Shown: positions 1-7,711 of the stretch, one piece after another | How the letters are laid out: each line of letters opens with the position of its first letter | Numbering within the stretch: position 1 is the first letter of the stretch | Assembly (NCBI RefSeq): GCF_025567195.1 | Contig: NZ_JAOQJF010000001.1 | Location: 62,001-126,000, forward strand | Direction: 5' to 3' | DNA: 64,000 bases | Source: Alitiscatomonas aceti | GTDB taxonomy: Bacteria; Bacillota; Clostridia; Lachnospirales; Lachnospiraceae | Program-made: the position numbers and the translations under genes | Notes under the pieces: generated by a model | Told to the model about the DNA's origin: nothing | What the model saw: only the letters and a program-made list of their open reading frames with translations | The model's database searches: none

Positions 1-638
1 TTATTGACCCGCTCTCCGCTGGTATAGGCGTTATGAGGCGCTTTCCGGTCCTTGGTACGGTAATAGGCCGTACCGCCGATGCCGTCCAGGCCATTGATAT
101 TGTCCACATTGTTCAGATATTTCTTTGCAAAGGTGCTCTGGCCGTAGTGGGCAAAAATAGCGTCGTACTCTCTGGCAAAATAGGTATAGCAGGTGCGGGC
201 GCTCCGGACCGACCCGATCCGCTCCAGGCCGTCATAGTCCTCGATCAGGGCCATATAGCGGTTCATTTCCCCCTCCACCGGCACCTCATAGACCACTCCG
301 GCCCGGTTGATGCCGTACTGGGGCAGGGACTCCTTATCGTTGCTCATCATCACCGCCAGAGGACGGCGGTTTCCGATGGCCACATCCACCATTTCCCCGG
401 TGAGATAGCTCCGGATCTTTCCATCCACCTCAACGCGCTCCACCGGCTCCTCTGGTTCTGTCTCCGGCGGCTCCGTTTCCGGCTCAGTCTCCAGGACCAC
501 CACCCGGGTAGGTTCAGCCTCTGTCTCTGCCGCCGTGGTCACCGCTGCCTCCTCATATTTCTTTCCGCACCCGGAAAGAGTGGCCGCAAGAACGGCTGCC
601 GCCAGCACCATGATCCCCTTTCTGCCATGCCTTCTCAT
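1..638 (-). CDS. DUF3048 (YerB-type) lipoprotein, C-terminal part cut off by window edge
   Basis: The protein starts at 638 with a lipoprotein signal peptide ending in LSGCGKK (Cys about residue 24). A Thr/Glu/Pro-rich linker follows (about 30-60). The main domain then carries PLAVMMSNDKESLPQYG, VVYEVPVEGEMNRYMAL and RIGSVRSARTCYTYFA, which I recognise as the DUF3048/YerB fold. About 212 codons are present and the C-terminus lies beyond base 1. The start ATG overlaps the ybeY stop (ATGA), so it is probably co-transcribed with yqfC-yqfD-phoH-ybeY. It should be anchored on the outer face of the membrane. The biochemical role of the family is not established. Confidence 0.85.
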   Translation of the reverse strand, partial: MRRHGRKGIMVLAAAVLAATLSGCGKKYEEAAVTTAAETEAEPTRVVVLETEPETEPPETEPEEPVERVEVDGKIRSYLTGEMVDVAIGNRRPLAVMMSNDKESLPQYGINRAGVVYEVPVEGEMNRYMALIEDYDGLERIGSVRSARTCYTYFAREYDAIFAHYGQSTFAKKYLNNVDNINGLDGIGGTAYYRTKDRKAPHNAYTSGERVN

Positions 639-1132
639 CTCCTGTAACCCCTCCGTTCCAGAATCTCCCTCTGTTTTTCTTCCATATCCAGCCGTTCCTC
701 ATCCTCCATATGGTCATAGCCGCTTAAATGGAGCATGCTGTGGGCCACTAAAAAGGCCAGCTCCCTGGTCTCCGAATGGCCGAATTTTTCCGCCTGTTCC
801 TTTACCTTTTCCACAGAGATCACGATATCCCCCAGCATCAGCTCTCCCGTATCCGGATTGAAATACTCCTCCGGTGTCTCCTCCAGCCCGTCAAAATCTC
901 CTGGTGTCTCAAAGTCGCACATAGGAAAAGAAAGTACGTCTGTGGGACGGTCGATGCCCCGCATGTCCAGGTTGATCTGATGGATCCCCTCATTGTCCGT
1001 CAGGACCACGTTTACCTCCGCGTCGTAAGGGCACTCCACGTAGTCCAGGGCTTCCTCCACCACATTGCGGATGATCTCCTCATAAGGAACTTCCAGCCTC
1101 TCTTCGGCCTCATACTCGATGGTTACTGTCAT
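635..1132 (-). CDS. ybeY: Endoribonuclease YbeY (rRNA maturation factor)
   Basis: YbeY is a single-domain metal-dependent endoribonuclease that acts in 16S rRNA 3'-end maturation and ribosome quality control. The zinc-binding signature HSMLHLSGYDH is present near the C-terminus, and the conserved DRPTDVLSFPM segment lies upstream of it. I chose the ATG at 1132 (165 aa, usual family length; protein starts MTVTIEYE) because GGAAGG/ACGGAAG sits just upstream. An earlier in-frame ATG at 1201 would add residues unlike the family inside phoH. The gene overlaps the 3' end of phoH by 23 bp and the next gene by 4 bp, typical of a translationally coupled operon. Confidence 0.93.
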   Translation of the reverse strand: MTVTIEYEAEERLEVPYEEIIRNVVEEALDYVECPYDAEVNVVLTDNEGIHQINLDMRGIDRPTDVLSFPMCDFETPGDFDGLEETPEEYFNPDTGELMLGDIVISVEKVKEQAEKFGHSETRELAFLVAHSMLHLSGYDHMEDEERLDMEEKQREILERRGYRR

Positions 1133-2135
1133 TTCTTCCGTCCCTTCCGGCCTGGCGGTCCGGCTTTTTTGCGCCTTTGCCGCGGGCCTCATATTCATCA
1201 TATGCTTTTACGATCTTCTGTACCAGCGGATGGCGCACCACGTCGTCGCTGGTGAAGTAGCAGATCCCGATATCGTCGATGTTCTTTAAGATCTTAAGAG
1301 CCGTATCCAGGCCTGAGACCGTTCCATAGGGAAGGTCCTTCTGGGACTGGTCGCCGGTGATGATGACCTTGGAGCCGAAGCCGATACGGGTCAGGAACAT
1401 CTTCATCTGGGCCTGGGTGGTATTCTGGGCCTCGTCCAGGATGATGAACGCATTGTCCAGGGTGCGTCCCCTCATATAAGCCAGGGGAGCCACCTCGATC
1501 AGTCCCTTTTCCGCGTTGTGCAGATAGGACTCGGCGCCCATGATCTGATACAGGGCGTCGTACAGGGGCCGCAGATACGGATCGATCTTGCTCTGCAAGT
1601 CTCCCGGCAGGAAGCCCAGCTTCTCTCCGGCCTCGATGGCGGGCCTGGTAAGGATGATCCGGTTCACCTCTCCGTTCTTAAATGCCTGGATGGCCATGGA
1701 CATGCCCAGATACGTTTTTCCCGTTCCCGCCGGGCCCACGCCGAACACGATCATCTTTTTCCGGATCAGGTCGATATACTGCTTCTGTCCCAGGGTCTTG
1801 GGCTTTACAGGCTTCCCGTTGATGGTGCGGCAGATGATATCCTTATCGATCTCCAAAAGGGCTTCATCCTTCCCCTCAAAGGAAAGGGCCAGGGCATAAT
1901 CCACATTCTGCTCTCCCACCTCTTCTCCCCGTTTTGAAAGCTCGATGAGGGTGGAAAACACGCTTTTGGCCTTCTTCACCGCGTGGTCCGGGCCAATAAT
2001 CTTGATCTCCCCGTCCCTGGCGATCATGGACACATGGAGCGTCCTTTCAATCTTTTTTAAGTAGCAGTCGAACTGTCCGCAGACCTTCCGCTCATGTTCC
2101 GCGGGAACGTCTATGATTGTCTCAATTAAACTCAT
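1110..2135 (-). CDS. phoH: PhoH family ATPase (PhoH/PhoL)
   Basis: This is a cytoplasmic P-loop ATPase of the PhoH family, 341 aa as usual for Firmicutes. It has an N-terminal KH-like/PhoH-N region (residues 1-110). The ATPase core carries Walker A GVGPAGTGKT at about 133-141 and Walker B FIILDEAQN at about 230, then the TGDQSQKDLP sensor segment. PhoH is nearly always linked to ybeY and is thought to act in RNA metabolism, but its substrate is unclear. The start at 2135 overlaps the 3' end of yqfD by 14 bp. The C-terminal tail is basic and shares DNA with the start of ybeY. Confidence 0.93.
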   Translation of the reverse strand: MSLIETIIDVPAEHERKVCGQFDCYLKKIERTLHVSMIARDGEIKIIGPDHAVKKAKSVFSTLIELSKRGEEVGEQNVDYALALSFEGKDEALLEIDKDIICRTINGKPVKPKTLGQKQYIDLIRKKMIVFGVGPAGTGKTYLGMSMAIQAFKNGEVNRIILTRPAIEAGEKLGFLPGDLQSKIDPYLRPLYDALYQIMGAESYLHNAEKGLIEVAPLAYMRGRTLDNAFIILDEAQNTTQAQMKMFLTRIGFGSKVIITGDQSQKDLPYGTVSGLDTALKILKNIDDIGICYFTSDDVVRHPLVQKIVKAYDEYEARGKGAKKPDRQAGRDGRNDSNHRV

Positions 2136-3357
2136 TTACTGTCTGATTCTCCTCATGTTTTTCCGGTATGGGGACGGGCCCCGCAATGTCCTCGATCACG
2201 GTTACTGTCCCCTGGATCTTCCAGCCGGATTCACCTTTTTCTATTTTACCATCATTTGCAAGGATTTGTATACCTTTTTCCTGTAATTTTTCCATATATT
2301 CCTCCATATACCGGTCTTTTTCGGCAGAAACCTCCTCTTTTGTATAAGCCCGCTCATAGGGAACGTATTCCAGAGCCGTCACGAGCCCTCCGTATACCGG
2401 CAGACAGAAGTCCTCAAAAAGCCTAAGCTGCCTCTCCTCCATAAAAAATTCCCAGGAAGCATCCCCGTAGGCCGGCATCAGGAAATAAAAGGTCCTGCCA
2501 AAGATACTGAAAAATGCCCCGCGCCTGACCCTCCCCGTCCGGCTCTTTACCTCATAGGTAAGGGGAAGCTTCTTTTCCGTCTCATATACAGTCCTTGCAT
2601 AGACCTCCGCGTCTGCCCGGATCTCATGGGAGCTGACCAGGTTCTCTGAATCATCGTAAATGGGGATCGTCCCGGCCACCAGAAGATCCCCGGCGGCCAC
2701 CGGATCCCCGGCCCTCACCTTGAGAAGGCCGTTCCGGACCACGCACCGCTCGATAACGCCGTCCTTTTCAGCCGTCAGATCGCAGGGCGTCCGGTCTGGC
2801 TCCACAGGCGACAGCATGGCCTCGTTCTCCTTGATCCGCACTGTGAGCCTGGTCCCTTTGATCTCTGCCGATACCCAGGTGATCTCTGCAAACTGGTTTC
2901 TCAGGCTCTCCTCAAGTTCTTCACAGGAGACTGCGGATTTTCTCATGCCGCAGGCCACTGGCAGCGTCTCCATATAGTGCAGGAGCGTCTGGTCCGTGAA
3001 CCTTAAGTTTCCCTCAAAGGAAATGTCCCATATAAAAAAGGACAGGCCGTACAGCAAAAGGAAGAAGCAGATGAATCCGGCAGCCAGTGGCTTCCGCTTT
3101 CTGTTCCGGAAAAGAAAAAAGGGAAGTCCGTACTTTTTCCTTAAAAAAAGGCGAACGCCGGCCTTTCTTGCCGCCGGCTTCATTTTTTTATAATCCTCGC
3201 CTGTGGTCCAGAACAGGACGTGTCCGTCCCGGTCTGTCCCGATCCCTGTTACAAAAAGCTCCCGGCGGGCCGCAATGTTAAAAAAACGCTCCCGGCCAAG
3301 ACCTGTGATCTCCGCCTGCACCCCGCCCTTAAAAAAAAGACGCCTCTTTTCCCTCAA
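2122..3357 (-). CDS. yqfD: Sporulation protein YqfD
   Basis: At 411 aa this matches YqfD, a conserved endospore-former membrane protein needed for efficient sporulation in Bacillus. The N-terminus has the cytoplasmic region with FNIAARRELFVTGIG. One hydrophobic span follows at about residues 90-113 (AAGFICFFLLLYGLSFFIW). The large extracytoplasmic part carries RLTVRIKENEAMLSP and RAGDPVAAGDLLVAG, typical of the family. It lies directly after yqfC (6 bp between them) and overlaps phoH, the standard clostridial order yqfC-yqfD-phoH-ybeY. Its molecular function is not known. Confidence 0.9.
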   Translation of the reverse strand: MREKRRLFFKGGVQAEITGLGRERFFNIAARRELFVTGIGTDRDGHVLFWTTGEDYKKMKPAARKAGVRLFLRKKYGLPFFLFRNRKRKPLAAGFICFFLLLYGLSFFIWDISFEGNLRFTDQTLLHYMETLPVACGMRKSAVSCEELEESLRNQFAEITWVSAEIKGTRLTVRIKENEAMLSPVEPDRTPCDLTAEKDGVIERCVVRNGLLKVRAGDPVAAGDLLVAGTIPIYDDSENLVSSHEIRADAEVYARTVYETEKKLPLTYEVKSRTGRVRRGAFFSIFGRTFYFLMPAYGDASWEFFMEERQLRLFEDFCLPVYGGLVTALEYVPYERAYTKEEVSAEKDRYMEEYMEKLQEKGIQILANDGKIEKGESGWKIQGTVTVIEDIAGPVPIPEKHEENQTVNEFN

Positions 3358-3363
3358 AGTCCG

Positions 3364-3642
3364 TCACCTCTCATCAAAGCCGATGGCATCTATATTCCCT
3401 GTGATCTCCATCTCATCCTTATCATAATAGCGGATCCGAAGGTTCCTTCCGTCGATGGAAAGCCTGTATTTTCCAGCCTGGATCTTTAAATATGTATCTG
3501 AGTATACCAGGATGCTCCTGTAATTCTCGATCCGGACCATGGACCGCCCCACAAAGGTCAGGATCGTCTCTCCCCGGCTGGCGTCCAGCGGAAGCCCCAG
3601 GGACTCTGCCAGCCCGTTCATTCCGTCTCGTTTCCTTTTCAA
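3364..3642 (-). CDS. yqfC: Sporulation protein YqfC
   Basis: This is a small YqfC/YabP-type protein (92 aa from the TTG at 3642). The family core GETILTFVGRSMVRIENYRSI and the C-terminal beta-rich half YRLSIDGRNLRIRYY are visible. YqfC is made in the mother cell and always precedes yqfD. Two starts are possible. The TTG at 3642 has AGGCGGGGACAGGA upstream. The ATG at 3621 (85 aa) has AAAAGG about 11 bases upstream. Both keep the conserved domain. A rho-independent terminator ends rpsU just upstream, so yqfC-yqfD-phoH-ybeY probably has its own promoter, which I did not identify. Confidence 0.85.
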   Translation of the reverse strand: MKRKRDGMNGLAESLGLPLDASRGETILTFVGRSMVRIENYRSILVYSDTYLKIQAGKYRLSIDGRNLRIRYYDKDEMEITGNIDAIGFDER

Positions 3643-3692
3643 ATCCTGTCCCCGCCTTTGGTGGATTCATGCTACTATATGCAGTTCCGGAC

Positions 3693-3727
3693 AAAAAAAG
3701 AAGATATCCCTGTTACGGAATATCTTC
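3693..3727 (-). terminator. Rho-independent terminator of rpsU
   Basis: An 8-bp perfect stem (GAAGATAT/ATATCTTC at 3720-3727 and 3700-3707) is followed on the minus strand by seven T (3693-3699). It lies 25 bp past the rpsU stop. Confidence 0.85.
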
Positions 3728-3751
3728 TTCATTACGCGTTTCATTCAATGA

Positions 3752-3928
3752 TTAGTTGTATTTACGCTTTCTTGCCGCTTCAGACTTTTTCTTACGTCTT
3801 ACGCTGGGCTTTTCATAATGCTCTCTTTTACGGATCTCCTGCTGAATACCAGCCTTTGCGCAGTTTCTTTTGAATCTGCGTAAAGCGCTGTCCAGGCTCT
3901 CGTTATCTTTAACGATTACGTTTGACAT
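3752..3928 (-). CDS. rpsU: 30S ribosomal protein bS21
   Basis: This 58-aa protein starts MSNVIVKDNESLDSALRRF and ends in the lysine/arginine-rich tail RRKKKSEAARKRKYN, which is bS21. bS21 sits near the anti-Shine-Dalgarno end of 16S rRNA in the small subunit and helps initiation. A GGAGG site precedes the ATG. The gene has its own promoter (4005-4032) and its own terminator (3693-3727), so it is a stand-alone transcription unit. In many clostridia rpsU is close to yqeY; here yqeY is about 18 kb away. Confidence 0.97.
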   Translation of the reverse strand: MSNVIVKDNESLDSALRRFKRNCAKAGIQQEIRKREHYEKPSVRRKKKSEAARKRKYN

Positions 3929-4004
3929 AGCTCACACCTAACCTCCCTCCAGTTGTGTAATTGTGCATAATACAACTGTTTGGGTATTTTTTAGCACTGG
4001 TATG

Positions 4005-4032
4005 ATTATATCATAAATTACACATTCGTCAA
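4005..4032 (-). promoter_or_regulatory. SigA-type promoter of rpsU
   Basis: On the minus strand, TTGACG (4027-4032) and TATAAT (4005-4010) are separated by 16 bp. The rpsU start lies about 75 bp downstream. Confidence 0.75.
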
Positions 4033-4083
4033 TAGATTTTTTTGGAATTATGAAAAATTTGTAAAAAACTGGCTGATGCCGGG

Positions 4084-4340
4084 TTATCTTACCTGGGATT
4101 CCACCGTTTCGGCCACCTTTGCCAGGGCCTCGTCCACGCCTGCGGGGTTCTTACCGCCGGCCTGGGCCATATTGGGACGGCCGCCGCCGCCTCCGCCCAC
4201 CAGACCAGCAATGGCCTTGATGAGGTTTCCGGCATGGGCTCCCGCCTTCTGGGCTCCGTCTGTGGCTGTGGCCATCAGGTTCACCTTGCCGTCCAGGACG
4301 GAAGCGATGACGATGACGCCCTCGCCCAGCTTTTCCCGTT
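4084..4340 (-). pseudogene. alaS: alaS 3' fragment (alanyl-tRNA synthetase C-terminus), truncated by IS
   Basis: About 86 codons are open here and read REKLGEGVIVIAS, then TDGAQKAGAHAGNLIK and the glycine run GLVGGGGGGRPNMAQAGG. This is the end of the DHHA1 (C-Ala) domain of alanyl-tRNA synthetase. The natural stop is at 4084. Going upstream on the minus strand the homology ends near 4340, where the insertion element begins, and a stop codon (TAG at about 4354) follows. The other side of the element holds folA, not the rest of alaS. AlaRS is essential and normally about 870-880 aa, so a full copy should exist elsewhere, or the rest has been moved, or the assembly is joined wrongly at the element. 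Confidence 0.85.
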
Positions 4341-6314
4341 TTCCGTCGTAGTACTAGGAAAGTTCCGTCGTTTTCTTCTCGTCATTTTTTTATCTCTTTT
4401 CCTGCATCTCGATTTTTCCTTTATTTACAGCAAATTTTCAATGCCCTTTTGGGGCTTTTTTTATTGAAAAAATTTTTTTGATATGTTATAATAATAGTAC
4501 TCTATAGCACTTTGTTCGGAGGTCGGTTATGGCATACTATTTAAGAAAAGAGAACAAGAAAAAAGGTACCTATTTGCAGATGTATGAATCCCACTGGGAT
4601 AAAGAAAAGAAACAGCCGCGTTCAAAAAGTGTCATGGCTTTTGGCTATGTGCACGAGCTCGTCTCTGATGAGATCCCCGATCCTGTCGCTTACTACACAG
4701 ACTTTGTTGCAGAAAAAAACAAAGAACGTGCCGCCGCATTCACAGAGGAAACCCGCCCGCGTGCCTTTGTTGCCCCTGTGGAATATAACCTGGGACAGTT
4801 TCTTCTTTATACGCTTTTAGAAGAACTCAACATCAGGGAAGTAATAGACATCCTGGCTGCTCAAATGCGCTTTCAGTTCCGCATATATGATATGATTGCA
4901 CAGCTTATTTTTTCCAGGATCATCTATCCATGCTCAAAATCCAAAACGGTTTCTTCCGTTTTCCCTCATCTTTACAACAGCTCTCCAATCTCGGAAGATC
5001 AGGTTTACGATGGATTATCCTTTATTGGTGGATCTTATAAAAAATATATTGAACTTTTTAACCATTGCTATGAGCAGCATTATCAGAGAGATTTCAGCAA
5101 TGTTTTTTTCGACTGTACGAATTACTATTTTGAAATTGACCTTCCCTATGAAGATAAACAGAAAGGGCCTTCCAAAGAAAACCGACATGACCCTGTTATC
5201 GGACAGGCACTTCTCCTGGATGCAGATCTGGTGCCGGTTGCTATGCAGATGTACCCTGGTAATGAATCTGAAAAGCCGTATATCCGAAAAGTCATCGAAG
5301 AAATGAAAAGCCGCTATAAAGTTTCCGGGAAAACAGTGCAGGTCGCTGATAAAGGCCTCAACTGTGCCAGAAATATTTATGCTGCCGTGAAAGAAGCCAA
5401 TGATGGATATATTTTTTCCAAATCCATACACGGCAGAAATTTAAGTGAAAAAGAAAAGAAATGGCTCTTATTGGAAAATGAGCAAAATATATGGAAAGAC
5501 TACAGGGATAAAGACGGGAATCTCTTATACCGCCTCAAGTCCTGCACAGACAGCTTTTCCTATCAATTCAAGGAAATTGATTCTGAAACGGGCAGGGATG
5601 TGGTAAAAACTTTTTCAGTAAAAGAAAAAAGGATCGTATCTTATAATCCGGCACTGGCTAAAAAACAAAAGGCGGAGATCCAGAAAATGGCGGACAAAGC
5701 TGCCAGCTATGCTGCTTACAAAGCAATGACAAGAGAGGATCTGGGAGATTCTGCAAAATATGTAAAGATTACCAACAAAGATGAGAACGGGAAAAAGATA
5801 ACTCCTGTGATAGGAATTGATAAAGAGAAGGTTAATGAGGATCTGAAGTATGCAGGATACAACCTTATGGTCACCTCAGAGCTGGATATGGAACCGCTCC
5901 AAATCTATCAGACCTACCACAGCTTATGGAAGATCGAAGAATCCTTCCGGATCACAAAGTCTTATCTGGATGCACGCCCGGTTTACGTGCACAAAAAAGA
6001 AACAATCTATGGGCATTTTTTAATCTGCTACCTTAGCTTGTTTCTTTTAAGAGTGCTTGAGATTAAAGTTTTTAAAAATCAGATTAATTCTTATGATCTG
6101 ATTGATTTCATACGGGACTTCCGGGTTGTCAATAAAGGAGATGGCTCTTATATTAATATTTCCCGAAACCAGACAGTAAACGAAAAAGTCAAAAAAGCTA
6201 CCGGCCTAACGAATCTTGATGCTTTGTTTCTCACTGAAAAAGAAATCAACAATCTTTTTCAGAACTGTATCCTCCTGGACTCCTGAGTACTATGTTTTGA
6301 GAGAAACGACGGAA
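4341..6314 (+). mobile_element. IS1634-family insertion sequence
   Basis: The element contains one transposase gene (4529-6286) flanked by short inverted repeats. The right end AAACGACGGAA (6304-6314) matches TTCCGTCGTTTT at 4363-4374 in inverted orientation. A second copy of TTCCGTCGT at 4341-4349 is followed by TAGTACTAGGA, which matches the inner right end (TCCTGAGTACTA) in inverted orientation. The exact left tip is therefore uncertain: 4341 or 4363. No target-site duplication is visible (CCCGTT outside the left end, GTCAGG outside the right). Its AT-rich composition differs from the neighbouring genes. Confidence 0.85.
4529..6286 (+). CDS. IS1634-family transposase
   Basis: This 585-aa transposase has an RNase H-like DDE architecture of the IS4/IS1634 group. 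The first catalytic Asp is probably in FFDCTNYYFEID (about residue 195). The second is in VQVADKGLNCARNIY (about 273), and the late acidic motif is YHSLWKIEESFRITKS (about 470), the Y-(2)-R/K-(3)-E-(6)-K-like signature of the family. It starts at the ATG at 4529 after a GGAGG site and appears intact, so the element may still be active. It is transcribed opposite to the chromosomal genes on both sides. Confidence 0.9.
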   Translation: MAYYLRKENKKKGTYLQMYESHWDKEKKQPRSKSVMAFGYVHELVSDEIPDPVAYYTDFVAEKNKERAAAFTEETRPRAFVAPVEYNLGQFLLYTLLEELNIREVIDILAAQMRFQFRIYDMIAQLIFSRIIYPCSKSKTVSSVFPHLYNSSPISEDQVYDGLSFIGGSYKKYIELFNHCYEQHYQRDFSNVFFDCTNYYFEIDLPYEDKQKGPSKENRHDPVIGQALLLDADLVPVAMQMYPGNESEKPYIRKVIEEMKSRYKVSGKTVQVADKGLNCARNIYAAVKEANDGYIFSKSIHGRNLSEKEKKWLLLENEQNIWKDYRDKDGNLLYRLKSCTDSFSYQFKEIDSETGRDVVKTFSVKEKRIVSYNPALAKKQKAEIQKMADKAASYAAYKAMTREDLGDSAKYVKITNKDENGKKITPVIGIDKEKVNEDLKYAGYNLMVTSELDMEPLQIYQTYHSLWKIEESFRITKSYLDARPVYVHKKETIYGHFLICYLSLFLLRVLEIKVFKNQINSYDLIDFIRDFRVVNKGDGSYINISRNQTVNEKVKKATGLTNLDALFLTEKEINNLFQNCILLDS

Positions 6315-6332
6315 GTCAGGTTATATCAACTG

Positions 6333-6851
6333 TTATTCTTTTTTTTCGTATGTTTTTTCTTCCATCTTCCGGTCATACCGGCAGAATTCATAGCAGAGGC
6401 TGAAATACGTCTGCTCATCGCTTTCCGCCGTCACCTGCCAGTCCGGATCCTGGTCCAGGTCCGGAAAATGGGTATCGGCCTCATAGGCATAATCTATCCT
6501 GGTCACATGGGCCGTCCGGCAATAGGGAAGGAACTGGCGGTAGATCTCCTCGCCGCCGATGATATAGATATCGTCGTCTGGAAACTGTTTTAAAAAGGAA
6601 AGGGCCTCGTCCATCCCGTGGACCGCTGTCACTCCCTTTTTTTTATAATCCCTGTTCCTTGTGAGGACCACATTGGTACGTCCCGGAAGGGCCTGGCCTC
6701 CCGGCAGGCTCTCCATGGTCTTCCTTCCCATGACGATGACCTTTCCCAGAGTCTCCTGGCGGAACAGCTTCTGGTCCTCCGGGATCGTCACCAGAAGACG
6801 GCCTCTGTTTCCAATGGCCCAGTTTTTATCTGCTGCTACGATCAGATTCAT
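6333..6851 (-). CDS. folA: Dihydrofolate reductase
   Basis: This 172-aa enzyme reduces dihydrofolate to tetrahydrofolate with NADPH in the cytoplasm. The N-terminal MNLIVAADKNWAIGNRGRLL, the NADPH-binding VIVMGRKTMESLP, and the motifs GRTNVVLTRN and IYIIGGEEIYRQFLPY are all typical. The usual LPWHLPED segment reads LLVTIPEDQKLF, so the acidic residue is kept but the tryptophan is missing. GGAGG precedes the ATG. The stop codon is only about 18 bp from the end of the IS element, so whatever once lay downstream has been lost or moved. A ThyX-like gene is divergent from it. Confidence 0.93.
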   Translation of the reverse strand: MNLIVAADKNWAIGNRGRLLVTIPEDQKLFRQETLGKVIVMGRKTMESLPGGQALPGRTNVVLTRNRDYKKKGVTAVHGMDEALSFLKQFPDDDIYIIGGEEIYRQFLPYCRTAHVTRIDYAYEADTHFPDLDQDPDWQVTAESDEQTYFSLCYEFCRYDRKMEEKTYEKKE

Positions 6852-6877
6852 TTTATCGCCTCCATTTATGATGTTTC

Positions 6878-6906
6878 ATTCTATCACGTTTTCCGCCTCC
6901 CGTCCA
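6878..6906 (-). promoter_or_regulatory. Likely folA promoter
   Basis: On the minus strand TGGACG (6901-6906) is followed after 17 bp by TAGAAT (6878-6883). The folA start is 27 bp past the -10. The -35 match is weak. Confidence 0.5.
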
Positions 6907-6934
6907 CACCTGCGTCCGGGCCACGATTTTATAC

Positions 6935-6963
6935 TTGATGGTTTTTTCGTTTCCATATATAAT
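6935..6963 (+). promoter_or_regulatory. Likely promoter of the ThyX-like gene
   Basis: TTGATG (6935-6940) and TATAAT (6958-6963) are spaced by 17 bp on the plus strand. The start codon lies about 75 bp downstream. Confidence 0.6.
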
Positions 6964-7038
6964 GATGCCAGGGATCAGAGACTGCGAAACATACAGGACT
7001 TCCGGCTCCGGCCCCGCCAAGAGAGGAGAATCGACCAT

Positions 7039-7665
7039 ATGATAAAATTTGAGCGCACAAGCGTCATGAACCTGGAAAACGCCATCCGCGGCGCCAGAAA
7101 CCCCATGAACAGCTGGGGACGGATGGACAGCGCCTACGATGAAGATGGAAATTATATCCTGGGACCCAACGATCTGGATCTGGCAAAGCGGCTCCGCAGA
7201 GCCGGCAGCGACCACAGGAAATACGTCCGCCAGATCTTTGTCTCCGTGGACATCACCGCCCCCCTGTACTGGTGGAAGGAATACGACACCTACAAGGTAG
7301 CCACCGTGGCCAATTCCACCAGCACCATGCACAAGATCCACTCTAAACCCTTTTCCATCGACGATTTCAGCCACGACCACATGACGCCGGAGACCCTGGC
7401 CTTCATGGAGACCGTCGTTGGAAAGCTGGAGGCCATCCGGCTGAAATATATGGAGGAAGGAAAAAATAAGGAGGACTGGTACGACATGATCCAGCTCCTT
7501 CCCTCCAGCTACAACCAGATGCGTACCTGCACCATGAATTACGAGACCCTGATCAACATCTATTACGCCAGAAAAGCCCACAAGCTGGAGGAGTGGCACT
7601 CCTTCTGCCGCTGGATCGAATCCCTTCCCTATGCAAAGGAGCTGATCGTCGCGGCGGAGGAATAG
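7039..7665 (+). CDS. ThyX-like protein with degenerate signature motif
   Basis: The 208-aa product starts at the ATG at 7039 after GAGGAGA. I aligned it by eye to flavin-dependent thymidylate synthase (ThyX). FVSVDITAPLYWWKEYDTYK (67-86) sits where ThyX has the strand and helix leading to its RHR motif, and NSTSTMH (92-98) sits where NExSxRY should be. LLPSSYNQMRTCTMNYETL (153-171) and YYARKAHKLEEW (175-186) match the ThyX C-terminal LP-(N)-...-T-(V)N-...-R..H...W pattern. The catalytic-site RHR is replaced by KEY, but the later arginine is kept (R178). A role near folate or thymidylate metabolism is inferred from the fold and from divergent folA. True thymidylate synthase activity is doubtful. 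Confidence 0.6.
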   Translation: MIKFERTSVMNLENAIRGARNPMNSWGRMDSAYDEDGNYILGPNDLDLAKRLRRAGSDHRKYVRQIFVSVDITAPLYWWKEYDTYKVATVANSTSTMHKIHSKPFSIDDFSHDHMTPETLAFMETVVGKLEAIRLKYMEEGKNKEDWYDMIQLLPSSYNQMRTCTMNYETLINIYYARKAHKLEEWHSFCRWIESLPYAKELIVAAEE

Positions 7666-7682
7666 CCCTCCCTGCATCCTGT

Positions 7683-7711
7683 GATCCCGGTATTTTTAAA
7701 ATACCGGGATC
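7683..7711 (+). terminator. Hairpin shared by two convergent genes
   Basis: GATCCCGGTATTTT pairs with AAAATACCGGGATC. The stem includes the last codons and the stop of addA on the minus strand, and follows the ThyX-like gene by 17 bp on the plus strand, where a T-rich stretch (CTCTTTCTGT) comes next. It probably ends plus-strand transcription and may also act on addA. Confidence 0.6.

Noticed and set aside
4335..6320. Target-site duplication of the IS element
   Set aside because: Outside bases CCCGTT and GTCAGG do not match.
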